DNA of 64,000 nucleotides from NCBI RefSeq assembly GCF_051020765.1, contig NW_027469341.1, forward strand, positions 62,001 through 126,000. The letters run 5' to 3'. The notes under the pieces were generated by a model. The model worked only from the letters and a program-made list of their open reading frames with translations. It searched no databases and was not told the origin of the DNA. Below, piece after piece: positions 1 to 14,875 of this stretch. A program made the translations under genes and the position numbers. Each line of letters starts with the position of its first letter. Positions within the stretch are counted from its first letter, which is position 1. The DNA comes from Lasioglossum baleicum (Eukaryota; Arthropoda; Insecta; Hymenoptera; Halictidae).

Positions 1-161
1 CATAACGCATAACGCATAACGCATAACGCATAACGCTTAACGCATAACGCATAACGCATAACGCATAACGCATAACGCATAACGCATAACGCATAACGCA
101 TAACGCATAACGCATAACGCATAACACATAACGCATAACGCATAACGCATAACGCATAACG

Positions 162-588
162 CTTAACGCATAACGCCTAACGCATAACGCGTAACGCATA
201 ATGCATAACGCATAACGCTTAACGCATAGCCCATAACGCATAACGCATAACGCATCGCGCATAACGCATAACGGATAACGCATAACGCATAACGCACAAC
301 GGATAACGCATAACGCATAACGCATAACGAATTACGCATAACGCATAACCCATAACGCATAACGCATAACGCATAACGCATAACGCATAACGCATAACGC
401 TTAACGCATAACGCCTAACGCATAACGCGTAACGCATAATGCATAACGTATAACGCTTAACGCATAGCCCATAACGCATAACGCATAACGCATCGCGCAT
501 AACGCATAACGGATAACGCATAACGCATAACGCATAACGGATAACGCATAACGCATAACGCATAACGAATTACGCATAACGCATAACC
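162..588 (+). repeat. K1/K2 block pair, reference copy
   Basis: K1 (162-350) and K2 (400-588) are each 27 heptamers. In order, each has CTTAACG, CCTAACG, CGTAACG, CATAATG, a second CTTAACG, CATAGCC, CATCGCG, GATAACG, a second GATAACG, AATTACG and CATAACC, with plain CATAACG between. K1 has plain CATAACG before its second CTTAACG and CACAACG before its second GATAACG. K2 has TATAACG at the first place and plain CATAACG at the second. The start-to-start spacing is 238 bp (34 heptamers). This dimer is the main higher-order landmark of the first 41 kb. Confidence 0.93.
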
Positions 589-798
589 CATAACGCATAA
601 CGCATAACGCATAACGCATAACGCATAACGCATAACGCATAACGCATAACGCTTAACGCATAACGCATAACGCATAACGCATAACGCATAACGCATAACG
701 CATAACGCATAACGCATAACGCATAACGCATAACGCATAACGCATAACGCATAACGCATAACGCATAACGCATAACGCATAACGCATAACGCATAACG

Positions 799-861
799 CT
801 TAACGCATAACGCCTAACGCATAACGCGTAACGCATAATGCATAACGCATAACGCATCACG
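799..861 (+). repeat. Truncated K block ending in CATCACG
   Basis: The first eight monomers match K1 (CTTAACG, CCTAACG, CGTAACG, CATAATG). The array then passes to CATCACG and pure heptamer. The same truncated form occurs at 8,919-8,981, 8,120 bp away, so the truncation is older than the 8.12-kb duplication. Confidence 0.85.
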
Positions 862-1204
862 CATAACGCATAACGCATAACGCATAACGCATAACGCATA
901 ACGCATAACGCATAACGCATAACGCATAACGCATAACGCATAACGCATAACGCATAACGCATAACGCATAACGCATAACGCATAACGCATAACGCATAAC
1001 GCATAACGCATAACGCATAACGCATAACGCATAACGCATAACGCATAACGCATAACGCATAACGCATAACGCATAACGCTTAACGCATAACGCATAACGC
1101 ATAACGCATAACGCATAACGCATAACGCATAACGCATAACGCATAACGCATAACGCATAACGCATAACACATAACGCATAACGCATAACGCATAACGCAT
1201 AACG

Positions 1205-1631
1205 CTTAACGCATAACGCCTAACGCATAACGCGTAACGCATAATGCATAACGCATAACGCTTAACGCATAGCCCATAACGCATAACGCATAACGCATCG
1301 CGCATAACGCATAACGGATAACGCATAACGCATAACGCACAACGGATAACGCATAACGCATAACGCATAACGAATTACGCATAACGCATAACCCATAACG
1401 CATAACGCATAACGCATAACGCATAACGCATAACGCATAACGCTTAACGCATAACGCCTAACGCATAACGCGTAACGCATAATGCATAACGTATAACGCT
1501 TAACGCATAGCCCATAACGCATAACGCATAACGCATCGCGCATAACGCATAACGGATAACGCATAACGCATAACGCATAACGGATAACGCATAACGCATA
1601 ACGCATAACGAATTACGCATAACGCATAACC
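1205..1631 (+). repeat. K1/K2 block pair
   Basis: K1 at 1,205-1,393 and K2 at 1,443-1,631, spacing 238 bp. It begins 1,043 bp (149 heptamers) after the first pair. A CATAACA monomer lies shortly upstream, as at most K1 copies. Confidence 0.9.
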
Positions 1632-1834
1632 CATAACGCATAACGCATAACGCATAACGCATAACGCATAACGCATAACGCATAACGCATAACGCTTAAC
1701 GCATAACGCATAACGCATAACGCATAACGCATAACGCATAACGCATAACGCATAACGCATAACGCATAACGCATAACGCATAACGCATAACGCATAACGC
1801 ATAACGCATAACGCATAACGCATAACGCATAACG

Positions 1835-2254
1835 CTTAACGCATAACGCCTAACGCATAACGCGTAACGCATAATGCATAACGCATAACGCTTAACGCAT
1901 AGCCCATAACGCATAACGCATAACGCATCGCGCATAACGCATAACGGATAACGCATAACGCATAACGCACAACGGATAACGCATAACGCATAACGCATAA
2001 CGAATTACGCATAACGCATAACCCATAACGCATAACGCATAACGCATAACGCATAACGCATAACGCTTAACGCATAACGCCTAACGCATAACGCGTAACG
2101 CATAATGCATAACGTATAACGCTTAACGCATAGCCCATAACGCATAACGCATAACGCATCGCGCATAACGCATAACGGATAACGCATAACGCATAACGCA
2201 TAACGGATAACGCATAACGCATAACGCATAACGAATTACGCATAACGCATAACC
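1835..2254 (+). repeat. K1/K2 block pair, one heptamer shorter
   Basis: K1 at 1,835-2,023 and K2 at 2,066-2,254, spacing 231 bp. The pair at 9,962 has the same shortened spacing, so the one-unit loss came before the segment duplication. Confidence 0.9.
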
Positions 2255-2408
2255 CATAACGCATAACGCATAACGCATAACGCATAACGCATAACGCATA
2301 ACGCATAACGCATAACGCATAACGCATAACGCATAACGCATAACGCATAACGCATAACGCATAACGCATAACGCATAACGCATAACGCATAACGCATAAC
2401 GCATAACG

Positions 2409-2443
2409 GATAACGCAAGAAGCATAACGCATAACGCATAAAG
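2409..2443 (+). repeat. CAAGAAG box (S box), reference copy
   Basis: Five monomers: GATAACG, CAAGAAG, two plain units, CATAAAG. It usually follows a K2 block by 90-165 bp. Further copies start at 4,873, 6,721, 10,529, 24,123, 28,435, 31,004, 33,202, 39,173, 41,203, 44,069, 44,645, 51,684, 53,931, 60,076 and 63,369. A form with AATAACG after CAAGAAG occurs at 47,428, 48,884 (lacking CATAAAG) and 49,563. A CAAGACG form occurs at 50,858, 52,286, 53,063, 54,540 and 57,420. Confidence 0.9.
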
Positions 2444-3507
2444 CATAACGCATAACGCATAACGCATAACGCATAACACATAACGCATAACGCATAACGC
2501 ATAACGCATAACGCATAACGCATAACGCATAACGCATAACGCATAACGCATAACGCATAACGCATAACGCATAACGCATAACGCATAACGCATAACGCAT
2601 AACGCATAACGCATAACGCATAACGCATAACGCATAACGCATAACGCATAACGCATAACGCATAACGCATAACGCATAACGCATAACGCATAACGCATAA
2701 CGCATAACGCATAACGCATAACGCATAACGCATAACGCATAACGCATAACGCATAACGCATAACGCATAACGCATAACGCATAACGCATAACGCAAAACG
2801 CATAACGCATAACGCATAACGCATAACGCATAACGCATAACGCATAACGCATAACGCATAACGCATAACGCATAACGCATAACGCATAACGCATAACGCA
2901 TAACGCATAACGCATAACGCATAACGCATAACGCATAACGCATAACGCATAACGCATAACGCATAACGCATAACGCATAACGCATAACGCATAACGCATA
3001 ACGCATAACGCATAACGCATAACGCATAACGCATCGCGCATAACGCATAACGCATAACGGATAACGCATAACGCATAACGCATAACGCATAACGCATAAC
3101 GCATAACGCATAACGCATAACGCATAACGCATAACGCATAACGCATAACGCATAACGCATAACGCATAACGCATAACGCATAACGCATAACGCATAACGC
3201 ATAACGCATAACGCATAACGCATAACGCATAACGCATAACGCATAACGCATAACGCATAACGCATAAAGCATAACGCATAACGCATAACGCATAACGCAT
3301 AACGCATAACGCATAACGCATAACGCATAACGCATAACGCATAACGCATAACGCATAACGCATAACGCATAACGCATAACGCATAACGCTTAACGCATAA
3401 CGCATAACGCATAACGCATAACGCATAACGCATAACGCATAACGCATAACGCATAACGCATAACGCATAACGCATAACACATAACGCATAACGCATAACG
3501 CATAACG

Positions 3508-3934
3508 CTTAACGCATAACGCCTAACGCATAACGCGTAACGCATAATGCATAACGCATAACGCTTAACGCATAGCCCATAACGCATAACGCATAACGCA
3601 TCGCGCATAACGCATAACGGATAACGCATAACGCATAACGCACAACGGATAACGCATAACGCATAACGCATAACGAATTACGCATAACGCATAACCCATA
3701 ACGCATAACGCATAACGCATAACGCATAACGCATAACGCATAACGCTTAACGCATAACGCCTAACGCATAACGCGTAACGCATAATGCATAACGTATAAC
3801 GCTTAACGCATAGCCCATAACGCATAACGCATAACGCATCGCGCATAACGCATAACGGATAACGCATAACGCATAACGCATAACGGATAACGCATAACGC
3901 ATAACGCATAACGAATTACGCATAACGCATAACC
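3508..3934 (+). repeat. K1/K2 block pair
   Basis: K1 at 3,508-3,696 and K2 at 3,746-3,934. Just downstream at 3,970 is a T box (CTTAACG then CATAGCT), which leads into partial K sequence from CGTAACG and CATAATG. T boxes also start at 12,090, 13,357, 16,269, 17,536, 17,802, 19,307, 21,666, 28,610, 31,186, 37,437, 39,467, 40,076, 41,490 and 54,113, among others. Confidence 0.9.
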
Positions 3935-4452
3935 CATAACGCATAACGCATAACGCATAACGCATAACGCTTAACGCATAGCTCATAACGCATAACGCAT
4001 AACGCTTAACGCATAACGCATAACGCATAACGGATAACGCATAACGCATAACGCATAACGGATAACGCATAACGCATAACGCATAACGCATAACGCATAA
4101 CGCATAACGCATAACGCATAACGCGTAACGCATAATGCATAACGCATAACGCTTAACGCATAGCCCATAACGCATAACGCATAACGCATCGCGCATAACG
4201 CATAACGGATAACGCATAACGCATAACACATAACGCATAACGCATAACGCATAACGCATAACGCATAACGCATAACGCATAACGCATAACGCATAACGCA
4301 TAACGCATAACGCATAACGCATAACGCATAACGCATAACGCATAACGCATAACGCATAACGCATAACGCATAACGCATAACGCATAACGCATAACGCATA
4401 ACGCATAACGCATAACGCATAACGCGTAACGCATAACGCATAACGCCTAACG

Positions 4453-7400
4453 CATAACGCATAACGCATAACGCATAACGCATAACGCATAACGCATAAC
4501 GCATAACGCATAACGCATAACGCATAACGCATAACGCATAACGCATAACGCATAACGCATAACGCATAACGCATAACGCATAACGCATAACGCATAACGC
4601 ATAACGCATAACGCATAACGCATAACGCATAACGCATAACGCATAACGCATAACGCATAACGCATAACGCATAACGCATAACGCATAACGCATAACGCAT
4701 AACGCATAACGCATAACGCATAACGCATAACGCATAACGCATAACGCATAACGCATAACGCATAACGCATAACGCATAACGCATAACGCATAACGCATAA
4801 CGCATAACGCATAACGCATAACGCATAACGCATAACGCATAACGCATAACGCATAACGCATAACGCATAACGGATAACGCAAGAAGCATAACGCATAACG
4901 CATAAAGCATAACGCATAACGCATAACGCATAACGCATAACGCATAACGCATAACGCATAACGCATAACGCATAACGCATAACGCATAACGCATAACGCA
5001 TAACGCTTAACGCATAACGCATTACGCATAACGCATAACGCATAACGCATAACGCTTAACGCAGAGCTCATAACGCATAACGCATAACGCTTAACGCATA
5101 ACGCATAACGCATAACGCATAACGCATAACGCATAACGCGTAACGCATAATGCATAACGCATAACGCTTAACGCATAGCCCATAACGCATAACGCATAAC
5201 GCATCGCGCATAACGCATAACGGATAACGCATAACGGATAACGCATAACGCATAACGCATAACGCATAACGCATAACGCATAACGCATAACGCATAACGC
5301 ATAACGCATAACGCATAACGCATAACGCATAACGCATAACGCATAACGCATAACGCATAACGCATAACGCATAACGCATAACGCATAACGCATAACGCAT
5401 AACGCATAACGCATAACGCATAACGCATAACGCATAACGCATAACGCATAACGCATAACGCATAACGCATAACGCATAACGCATAACGCATAACGCATAA
5501 CGCATAACGCATAACGCATAACGCATAACGCATAACGCATAACGCATAACGCATAAAGCATAACGCATAACGCATAACGCATAACGCATAACGCATAACG
5601 CATCACGCATAACGCATAACGCATAACGCATAACGCATAACGCATAACGCATAACCCATAACGCATAACGCATAACGCATAACGCATAACGCATAACGCA
5701 TAACGCATAACGCATAACGCATAACGCATAACGCATAACGCATAACGCATAACGCATAACGCATAACGCATAACGCATAACGCATAACGCATAACGCATA
5801 ACGCATAACGCATAACGCATAACGCATAACGCATAACGCATAACGCATAACGCATAACGCATAACGCATAACGCATAACGCATAACGCATAACGCATAAC
5901 GCATAACGCATAACGCATAACGCATAACGCATAACGCATAACGCATAACGCATAACGCATAACGCATAACGCATAACGCATAACGCATAACGCATAACGC
6001 ATAACGCATAACGCATAACGCATAACGCATAACGCATAACGCATAACGCATAACGCATAACGCATAACGCATAACGCATAACGCATAACGCATAACGGAT
6101 AACGCATAACGCATAACGCACAACGGATAACGCATAACGCATAACGCATAACGCATAACGCATAACGCATAACGCATAACGCATAACGCATAACGCATAA
6201 CGCATAACGCATAACGCATAACGCATAACGCATAACGCATAACGCATAACGCATAACGCATAACGCATAACGCATAACGCATAACGCATAACGCATAACG
6301 CATAACGCATAACGGATAACGCATAACGCATAACGCACAACGGATAACGCATAACGCATAACGCATAACGAATTACGCATAACGCATAACCCATAACGCA
6401 TAACGCATAACGCATAACGCATAACGCATAACGCATAACGCATAACGCTTAACGCATAACGCCTAACGCATAACGCGTAACGCATAATGTATAACGTATA
6501 ACGCTTAACGCATAGCCCATAACGCATAACGCATAACGCATCGCGCATAACGCATAACGGATAACGCATAACGCATAACGCATAACGAATTACGCATAAC
6601 GCATAACCCATAACGCATAACGCATAACGCATAACGCATAACGCATAACGCATAACGCATAACGCATAACGCATAACGCATAACGCATAACGCATAACGC
6701 ATAACGCATAACGCATAACGGATAACGCAAGAAGCATAACGCATAACGCATAAAGCATAACGCATAACGCATAACGCATAACGCATAACGCATAACGCAT
6801 AACGCATAACGCATAACGCATAACGCATAACGCATAACGCATAACGCATAACGCATAACGCATAACGCATAACGCATAACGCATAACGCTTAACGCATAA
6901 CGCATTACGCATAACGCATAACGCATAACGCATAACGCTTAACGCATAGCTCATAACGCATAACGCATAACGCTTAACGCATAACGCATAACGCATAACG
7001 GATAACGCATAACGCATAACGCATAACGCATAACGGATAACGCATAACGCATAACGCATAACGCATAACGCATAACGCATAACGCATAACGCATAACGCA
7101 TAACGCGTAACGCATAATGCATAACGCATAACGCTTAACGCATAGCCCATAACGCATAACGCATAACGCATCGCGCATAACGCATAACGCATAACGCATA
7201 ACGCATAACGCATAACGCATAACGCATAACGCATAACGCATAACGCATAACGCATAACGCATAACGCATAACGCATAACGCATAACGCATAACGCATAAC
7301 GCATAACGCATAACGCATAACGCATAACGCATAACGCATAACGCATAACGCATAACGCATAACGCATAACGCATAACGCATAACTCATAACGCATAACGC

Positions 7401-8148
7401 ATAACGCATAACGCATAACGCATAACGCATAACGCATAACGCATAACGCATAACGCATAACGCATAACGCATAACGCATAACGCATAACGCATAACGCAT
7501 AACGCATAACGCATAACGCATAACGCATAACGCATAACGCATAACGCATAACGCATAACGCATAACGCATAACGCATAACGCATAACGCATAACGCATAA
7601 CGCATAACGCATAACGCATAACGCATAACGCATAACGCATAACGCATAACGCATAACGCATAACGCATAACGCATAACGCATAACGCATAACGCATAACG
7701 CATAACGCATAACGCATAACGCATAACGCATAACGCATAACGCATAACGCATAACGCATAACGCATAACGCATAACGCATAACGCATAACGCATAACGCA
7801 TAACGCATAACGCATAACGCATACCGCATAACGCATAACGCATAACGCATAACGCATAACGCATAACGCATAACGCATAACGCATAACGCATAACGCATA
7901 ACGCATAACGCATAACGCATAACGCATAACGCATCACGCATAACGCATAACGCATAACGCATAACGCATAACGCATAACGCATAACGCATAACGCATAAC
8001 GCATAACGCATAACGCATAACGCATAACGCATAACGCATAACGCATAACGCATAACGCATAACGCATAACGCATAACGCATAACGCATAACGCATAACGC
8101 ATAACGCATAACGCATAACGCATAACGCATAACGCATAACGCATAACG
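4453..8148. repeat. Mostly pure heptamer with scattered landmarks; no gene
   Basis: This stretch lies between the two copies of segment A. It holds long plain CATAACG runs, CAAGAAG boxes at 4,873 and 6,721, fragments of K blocks near 5,080-5,240 and 6,300-6,600, and a K block with CATCGCG near 7,130-7,180. From about 7,190 to 8,148 it is nearly pure heptamer, with single variants such as CATAACT, CATACCG and CATCACG. I see nothing else. Confidence 0.9.
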
Positions 8149-8274
8149 CTTAACGCATAACGCATAACGCATAACGCATAACGCATAACGCATAACGCAT
8201 AACGCATAACGCATAACGCATAACGCATAACGCATAACACATAACGCATAACGCATAACGCATAACGCATAACG

Positions 8275-8708
8275 CTTAACGCATAACGCCTAACGCATAA
8301 CGCGTAACGCATAATGCATAACGCATAACGCTTAACGCATAGCCCATAACGCATAACGCATAACGCATCGCGCATAACGCATAACGGATAACGCATAACG
8401 CATAACGCACAACGGATAACGCATAACGCATAACGCATAACGAATTACGCATAACGCATAACCCATAACGCATAACGCATAACGCATAACGCATAACGCA
8501 TAACGCATAACGCATAACGCTTAACGCATAACGCCTAACGCATAACGCGTAACGCATAATGCATAACGTATAACGCTTAACGCATAGCCCATAACGCATA
8601 ACGCATAACGCATCGCGCATAACGCATAACGGATAACGCATAACGCATAACGCATAACGGATAACGCATAACGCATAACGCATAACGAATTACGCATAAC
8701 GCATAACC
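8275..8708 (+). repeat. K1/K2 block pair, one heptamer longer
   Basis: K1 at 8,275-8,463 and K2 at 8,520-8,708. Spacing is 245 bp, against 238 bp in the matching pair at 162-588. This is direct evidence for single-heptamer slippage after the 8.12-kb duplication. Confidence 0.9.
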
Positions 8709-9317
8709 CATAACGCATAACGCATAACGCATAACGCATAACGCATAACGCATAACGCATAACGCATAACGCTTAACGCATAACGCATAACGCATAACGC
8801 ATAACGCATAACGCATAACGCATAACGCATAACGCATAACGCATAACGCATAACGCATAACGCATAACGCATAACGCATAACGCATAACGCATAACGCAT
8901 AACGCATAACGCATAACGCTTAACGCATAACGCCTAACGCATAACGCGTAACGCATAATGCATAACGCATAACGCATCACGCATAACGCATAACGCATAA
9001 CGCATAACGCATAACGCATAACGCATAACGCATAACGCATAACGCATAACGCATAACGCATAACGCATAACGCATAACGCATAACGCATAACGCATAACG
9101 CATAACGCATAACGCATAACGCATAACGCATAACGCATAACGCATAACGCATAACGCATAACGCATAACGCATAACGCATAACGCATAACGCTTAACGCA
9201 TAACGCATAACGCATAACGCATAACGCATAACGCATAACGCATAACGCATAACGCATAACGCATAACGCATAACGCATAACACATAACGCATAACGCATA
9301 ACGCATAACGCATAACG

Positions 9318-9744
9318 CTTAACGCATAACGCCTAACGCATAACGCGTAACGCATAATGCATAACGCATAACGCTTAACGCATAGCCCATAACGCATAAC
9401 GCATAACGCATCGCGCATAACGCATAACGGATAACGCATAACGCATAACGCACAACGGATAACGCATAACGCATAACGCATAACGAATTACGCATAACGC
9501 ATAACCCATAACGCATAACGCATAACGCATAACGCATAACGCATAACGCATAACGCTTAACGCATAACGCCTAACGCATAACGCGTAACGCATAATGCAT
9601 AACGTATAACGCTTAACGCATAGCCCATAACGCATAACGCATAACGCATCGCGCATAACGCATAACGGATAACGCATAACGCATAACGCATAACGGATAA
9701 CGCATAACGCATAACGCATAACGAATTACGCATAACGCATAACC
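9318..9744 (+). repeat. K1/K2 block pair
   Basis: Duplicate of the pair at 1,205-1,631, offset 8,113 bp (1,159 heptamers). K1 at 9,318-9,506 and K2 at 9,556-9,744. Confidence 0.9.
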
Positions 9745-9961
9745 CATAACGCATAACGCATAACGCATAACGCATAACGCATAACGCATAACGCATAACG
9801 CATAACGCTTAACGCATAACGCATAACGCATAACGCATAACGCATAACGCATAACGCATAACGCATAACGCATAACGCATAACGCATAACGCATAACGCA
9901 TAACGCATAACGCATAACGCATAACGCATAACGCATAACGCATAACGCATAACGCATAACG

Positions 9962-10381
9962 CTTAACGCATAACGCCTAACGCATAACGCGTAACGCATA
10001 ATGCATAACGCATAACGCTTAACGCATAGCCCATAACGCATAACGCATAACGCATCGCGCATAACGCATAACGGATAACGCATAACGCATAACGCACAAC
10101 GGATAACGCATAACGCATAACGCATAACGAATTACGCATAACGCATAACCCATAACGCATAACGCATAACGCATAACGCATAACGCATAACGCTTAACGC
10201 ATAACGCCTAACGCATAACGCGTAACGCATAATGCATAACGTATAACGCTTAACGCATAGCCCATAACGCATAACGCATAACGCATCGCGCATAACGCAT
10301 AACGGATAACGCATAACGCATAACGCATAACGGATAACGCATAACGCATAACGCATAACGAATTACGCATAACGCATAACC
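9962..10381 (+). repeat. K1/K2 block pair, one heptamer shorter
   Basis: Duplicate of the pair at 1,835-2,254, offset 8,127 bp, keeping the 231-bp spacing. It is followed by a CAAGAAG box at 10,529. Confidence 0.9.
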
Positions 10382-11627
10382 CATAACGCATAACGCATAA
10401 CGCATAACGCATAACGCATAACGCATAACGCATAACGCATAACGCATAACGCATAACGCATAACGCATAACGCATAACGCATAACGCATAACGCATAACG
10501 CATAACGCATAACGCATAACGCATAACGGATAACGCAAGAAGCATAACGCATAACGCATAAAGCATAACGCATAACGCATAACGCATAACGCATAACACA
10601 TAACGCATAACGCATAACGCATAACGCATAACGCATAACGCATAACGCATAACGCATAACGCATAACGCATAACGCATAACGCATAACGCATAACGCATA
10701 ACGCATAACGCATAACGCATAACGCATAACGCATAACGCATAACGCATAACGCATAACGCATAACGCATAACGCATAACGCATAACGCATAACGCATAAC
10801 GCATAACGCATAACGCATAACGCATAACGCATAACGCATAACGCATAACGCATAACGCATAACGCATAACGCATAACGCATAACGCATAACGCATAACGC
10901 AAAACGCATAACGCATAACGCATAACGCATAACGCATAACGCATAACGCATAACGCATAACGCATAACGCATAACGCATAACGCATAACGCATAACGCAT
11001 AACGCATAACGCATAACGCATAACGCATAACGCATAACGCATAACGCATAACGCATAACGCATAACGCATAACGCATAACGCATAACGCATAACGCATAA
11101 CGCATAACGCATAACGCATAACGCATAACGCATAACGCATAACGCATAACGCATAACGCATCGCGCATAACGCATAACGCATAACGGATAACGCATAACG
11201 CATAACGCATAACGCATAACGCATAACGCATAACGCATAACGCATAACGCATAACGCATAACGCATAACGCATAACGCATAACGCATAACGCATAACGCA
11301 TAACGCATAACGCATAACGCATAACGCATAACGCATAACGCATAACGCATAACGCATAACGCATAACGCATAACGCATAACGCATAAAGCATAACGCATA
11401 ACGCATAACGCATAACGCATAACGCATAACGCATAACGCATAACGCATAACGCATAACGCATAACGCATAACGCATAACGCATAACGCATAACGCATAAC
11501 GCATAACGCTTAACGCATAACGCATAACGCATAACGCATAACGCATAACGCATAACGCATAACGCATAACGCATAACGCATAACGCATAACGCATAACAC
11601 ATAACGCATAACGCATAACGCATAACG

Positions 11628-12054
11628 CTTAACGCATAACGCCTAACGCATAACGCGTAACGCATAATGCATAACGCATAACGCTTAACGCATAGCCCAT
11701 AACGCATAACGCATAACGCATCGCGCATAACGCATAACGGATAACGCATAACGCATAACGCACAACGGATAACGCATAACGCATAACGCATAACGAATTA
11801 CGCATAACGCATAACCCATAACGCATAACGCATAACGCATAACGCATAACGCATAACGCATAACGCTTAACGCATAACGCCTAACGCATAACGCGTAACG
11901 CATAATGCATAACGTATAACGCTTAACGCATAGCCCATAACGCATAACGCATAACGCATCGCGCATAACGCATAACGGATAACGCATAACGCATAACGCA
12001 TAACGGATAACGCATAACGCATAACGCATAACGAATTACGCATAACGCATAACC
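11628..12054 (+). repeat. K1/K2 block pair
   Basis: Duplicate of the pair at 3,508-3,934, offset 8,120 bp, with the following T box at 12,090. Confidence 0.9.
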
Positions 12055-12894
12055 CATAACGCATAACGCATAACGCATAACGCATAACGCTTAACGCATA
12101 GCTCATAACGCATAACGCATAACGCTTAACGCATAACGCATAACGCATAACGGATAACGCATAACGCATAACGCATAACGGATAACGCATAACGCATAAC
12201 GCATAACGCATAACGCATAACGCATAACGCATAACGCATAACGCGTAACGCATAATGCATAACGCATAACGCTTAACGCATAGCCCATAACGCATAACGC
12301 ATAACGCATCGCGCATAACGCATAACGGATAACGCATAACGCATAACACATAACGCATAACGCATAACGCATAACGCATAACGCATAACGCATAACGCAT
12401 AACGCATAACGCATAACGCATAACGCATAACGCATAACGCATAACGCATAACGCATAACGCATAACGCATAACGCATAACGCATAACGCATAACGCATAA
12501 CGCATAACGCATAACGCATAACGCATAACGCATAACGCATAACGCATAACGCATAACGCGTAACGCATAACGCATAACGCCTAACGCATAACGCATAACG
12601 CATAACGCATAACGCATAACGCATAACGCATAACGCATAACGCATAACGCATAACGCATAACGCATAACGCATAACGCATAACGCATAACGCATAACGCA
12701 TAACGCATAACGCATAACGCATAACGCATAACGCATAACGCATAACGCATAACGCATAACGCATAACGCATAACGCATAACGCATAACGCATAACGCATA
12801 ACGCATAACGCATAACGCATAACGCATAACGCATAACGCATAACGCATAACGCATAACGCATAACGCATAACGCATAACGCATAACGCATAACG

Positions 12895-13321
12895 CTTAAC
12901 GCATAACGCCTAACGCATAACGCGTAACGCATAATGCATAACGCATAACGCTTAACGCATAGCCCATAACGCATAACGCATAACGCATCGCGCATAACGC
13001 ATAACGGATAACGCATAACGCATAACGCACAACGGATAACGCATAACGCATAACGCATAACGAATTACGCATAACGCATAACCCATAACGCATAACGCAT
13101 AACGCATAACGCATAACGCATAACGCATAACGCTTAACGCATAACGCCTAACGCATAACGCGTAACGCATAATGCATAACGTATAACGCTTAACGCATAG
13201 CCCATAACGCATAACGCATAACGCATCGCGCATAACGCATAACGGATAACGCATAACGCATAACGCATAACGGATAACGCATAACGCATAACGCATAACG
13301 AATTACGCATAACGCATAACC
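12895..13321 (+). repeat. K1/K2 block pair
   Basis: K1 at 12,895-13,083 and K2 at 13,133-13,321, with a T box at 13,357. It lies just beyond the end of segment A copy 2. From about 13.4 to 14.15 kb the array is nearly plain, with CATACCG, CACAAAG and CATGACG as rare markers. Confidence 0.9.
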
Positions 13322-14686
13322 CATAACGCATAACGCATAACGCATAACGCATAACGCTTAACGCATAGCTCATAACGCATAACGCATAACGCTTAACGCA
13401 TAACGCATAACACATAACGCATAACGCATAACGCATAACGCATAACGCATAACGCATAACGCATAACGCATAACGCATAACGCATAACGCATAACGCATA
13501 ACGCATAACGCATAACGCATAACGCATAACGCATAACGCATAACGCATAACGCATAACGCATAACGCATAACGCATAACGCATAACGCATAACGCATAAC
13601 GCATAACGCATAACGCGTAACGCATAACGCATAACGCATAACGCATAACGCATAACGCATAACGCATAACGCATAACGCATAACGCATAACGCATAACGC
13701 ATAACGCATAACGCATAACGCATAACGCATAACGCATAACGCATAACGCATAACGCATAACGCATAACGCATAACGCATAACGCATAACGCATAACGCAT
13801 AACGCATAACGCATAACGCATAACGCATAACGCATAACGCATAACGCATAACGCATAACGCATAACGCATAACGCATAACGCATAACGCATAACGCATAC
13901 CGCATAACGCATAACGCATAACGCATAACGCATAACGCATAACGCATAACGCATAACGCATAACGCATAACGCACAAAGCATAACGCATAACGCATAACG
14001 CATAACGCATAACGCATGACGCATAACGCATAACGCATAACGCATAACGCATAACGCATAACGCATAACGCATAACGCATAACGCATAACGCATAACGCA
14101 TAACGCATAACGCATAACGCATAACGCATAACGCATAACCCATAACGCATAACGCATAACGCATAACGCTTAACGCATAGCCCATAACGCTTAACGCATA
14201 ACGCATCGCGCATAACGCATAACGGATAACGCATAACGCATAACGCATAACGCATAACGCATAACGCATAACGCATAACGCATAACGCATAACGCATAAC
14301 GCATAACGCATAACGCATAACGCATAACGCATAACGCATAACGCATAACGCATAACGCATAACGCATAACGCATAACGCATAACGCATAACGCATAACGC
14401 ATAACGCATAACGCATAACGCATAACGCATAACGCATAACGCATAACGCATAACGCATAACGCATAACGCATAACGCATAACGCATAACGCATAACGCAT
14501 AACGCATAACGCATAACGCATAACGCATAACGCATAACGCATAACGCATAACGCATAACGCATAACGCTTAACGCATAACGCATAACGCATAACGCATAA
14601 CGCATAACGCATAACGCATAACGCATAACGCATAACGCATAACGCATAACGCATAACACATAACGCATAACGCATAACGCATAACG

Positions 14687-14875
14687 CTTAACGCATAACG
14701 CCTAACGCATAACGCGTAACGCATAATGCATAACGCATAACGCTTAACGCATAGCCCATAACGCATAACGCATAACGCATCGCGCATAACGCATAACGGA
14801 TAACGCATAACGCATAACGCACAACGGATAACGCATAACGCATAACGCATAACGAATTACGCATAACGCATAACC
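14687..14875 (+). repeat. K1 block without its K2 partner
   Basis: A K1 block of the usual 27 heptamers. Instead of K2 it is followed by CACAAAG (about 14,918) and CATGACG (about 14,960), then by a K-like block from 15,121 that has an extra CTTAACG after CATAGCC. The next K1 is exactly 1,120 bp (160 heptamers) away. Confidence 0.88.

Larger units (their letters stand above)
36..4452 (+). repeat. Higher-order segment A, copy 1 (4.4 kb)
   Basis: This stretch runs from a CTTAACG monomer to a CCTAACG monomer. Its ordered landmarks reappear at 8,149-12,586: three K1/K2 pairs, a truncated K block, a CAAGAAG box, CAAAACG, CATCGCG, a fourth K1/K2 pair and the CATAGCT box. Offsets between matching landmarks are 8,106 to 8,134, always multiples of 7, so the copies differ by gain or loss of whole heptamers. 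The true left edge may lie outside the window. Confidence 0.9.
8149..12586 (+). repeat. Higher-order segment A, copy 2 (4.4 kb)
   Basis: Second copy of the segment at 36-4,452, about 8.12 kb away. After the shared CCTAACG (12,580) the copies part. Copy 1 continues through about 420 bp of nearly pure heptamer to a CAAGAAG box at 4,873. Copy 2 continues for about 308 bp to a K1 block at 12,895. The junction is hidden in pure heptamer, as expected for unequal exchange inside an array. Confidence 0.9.
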
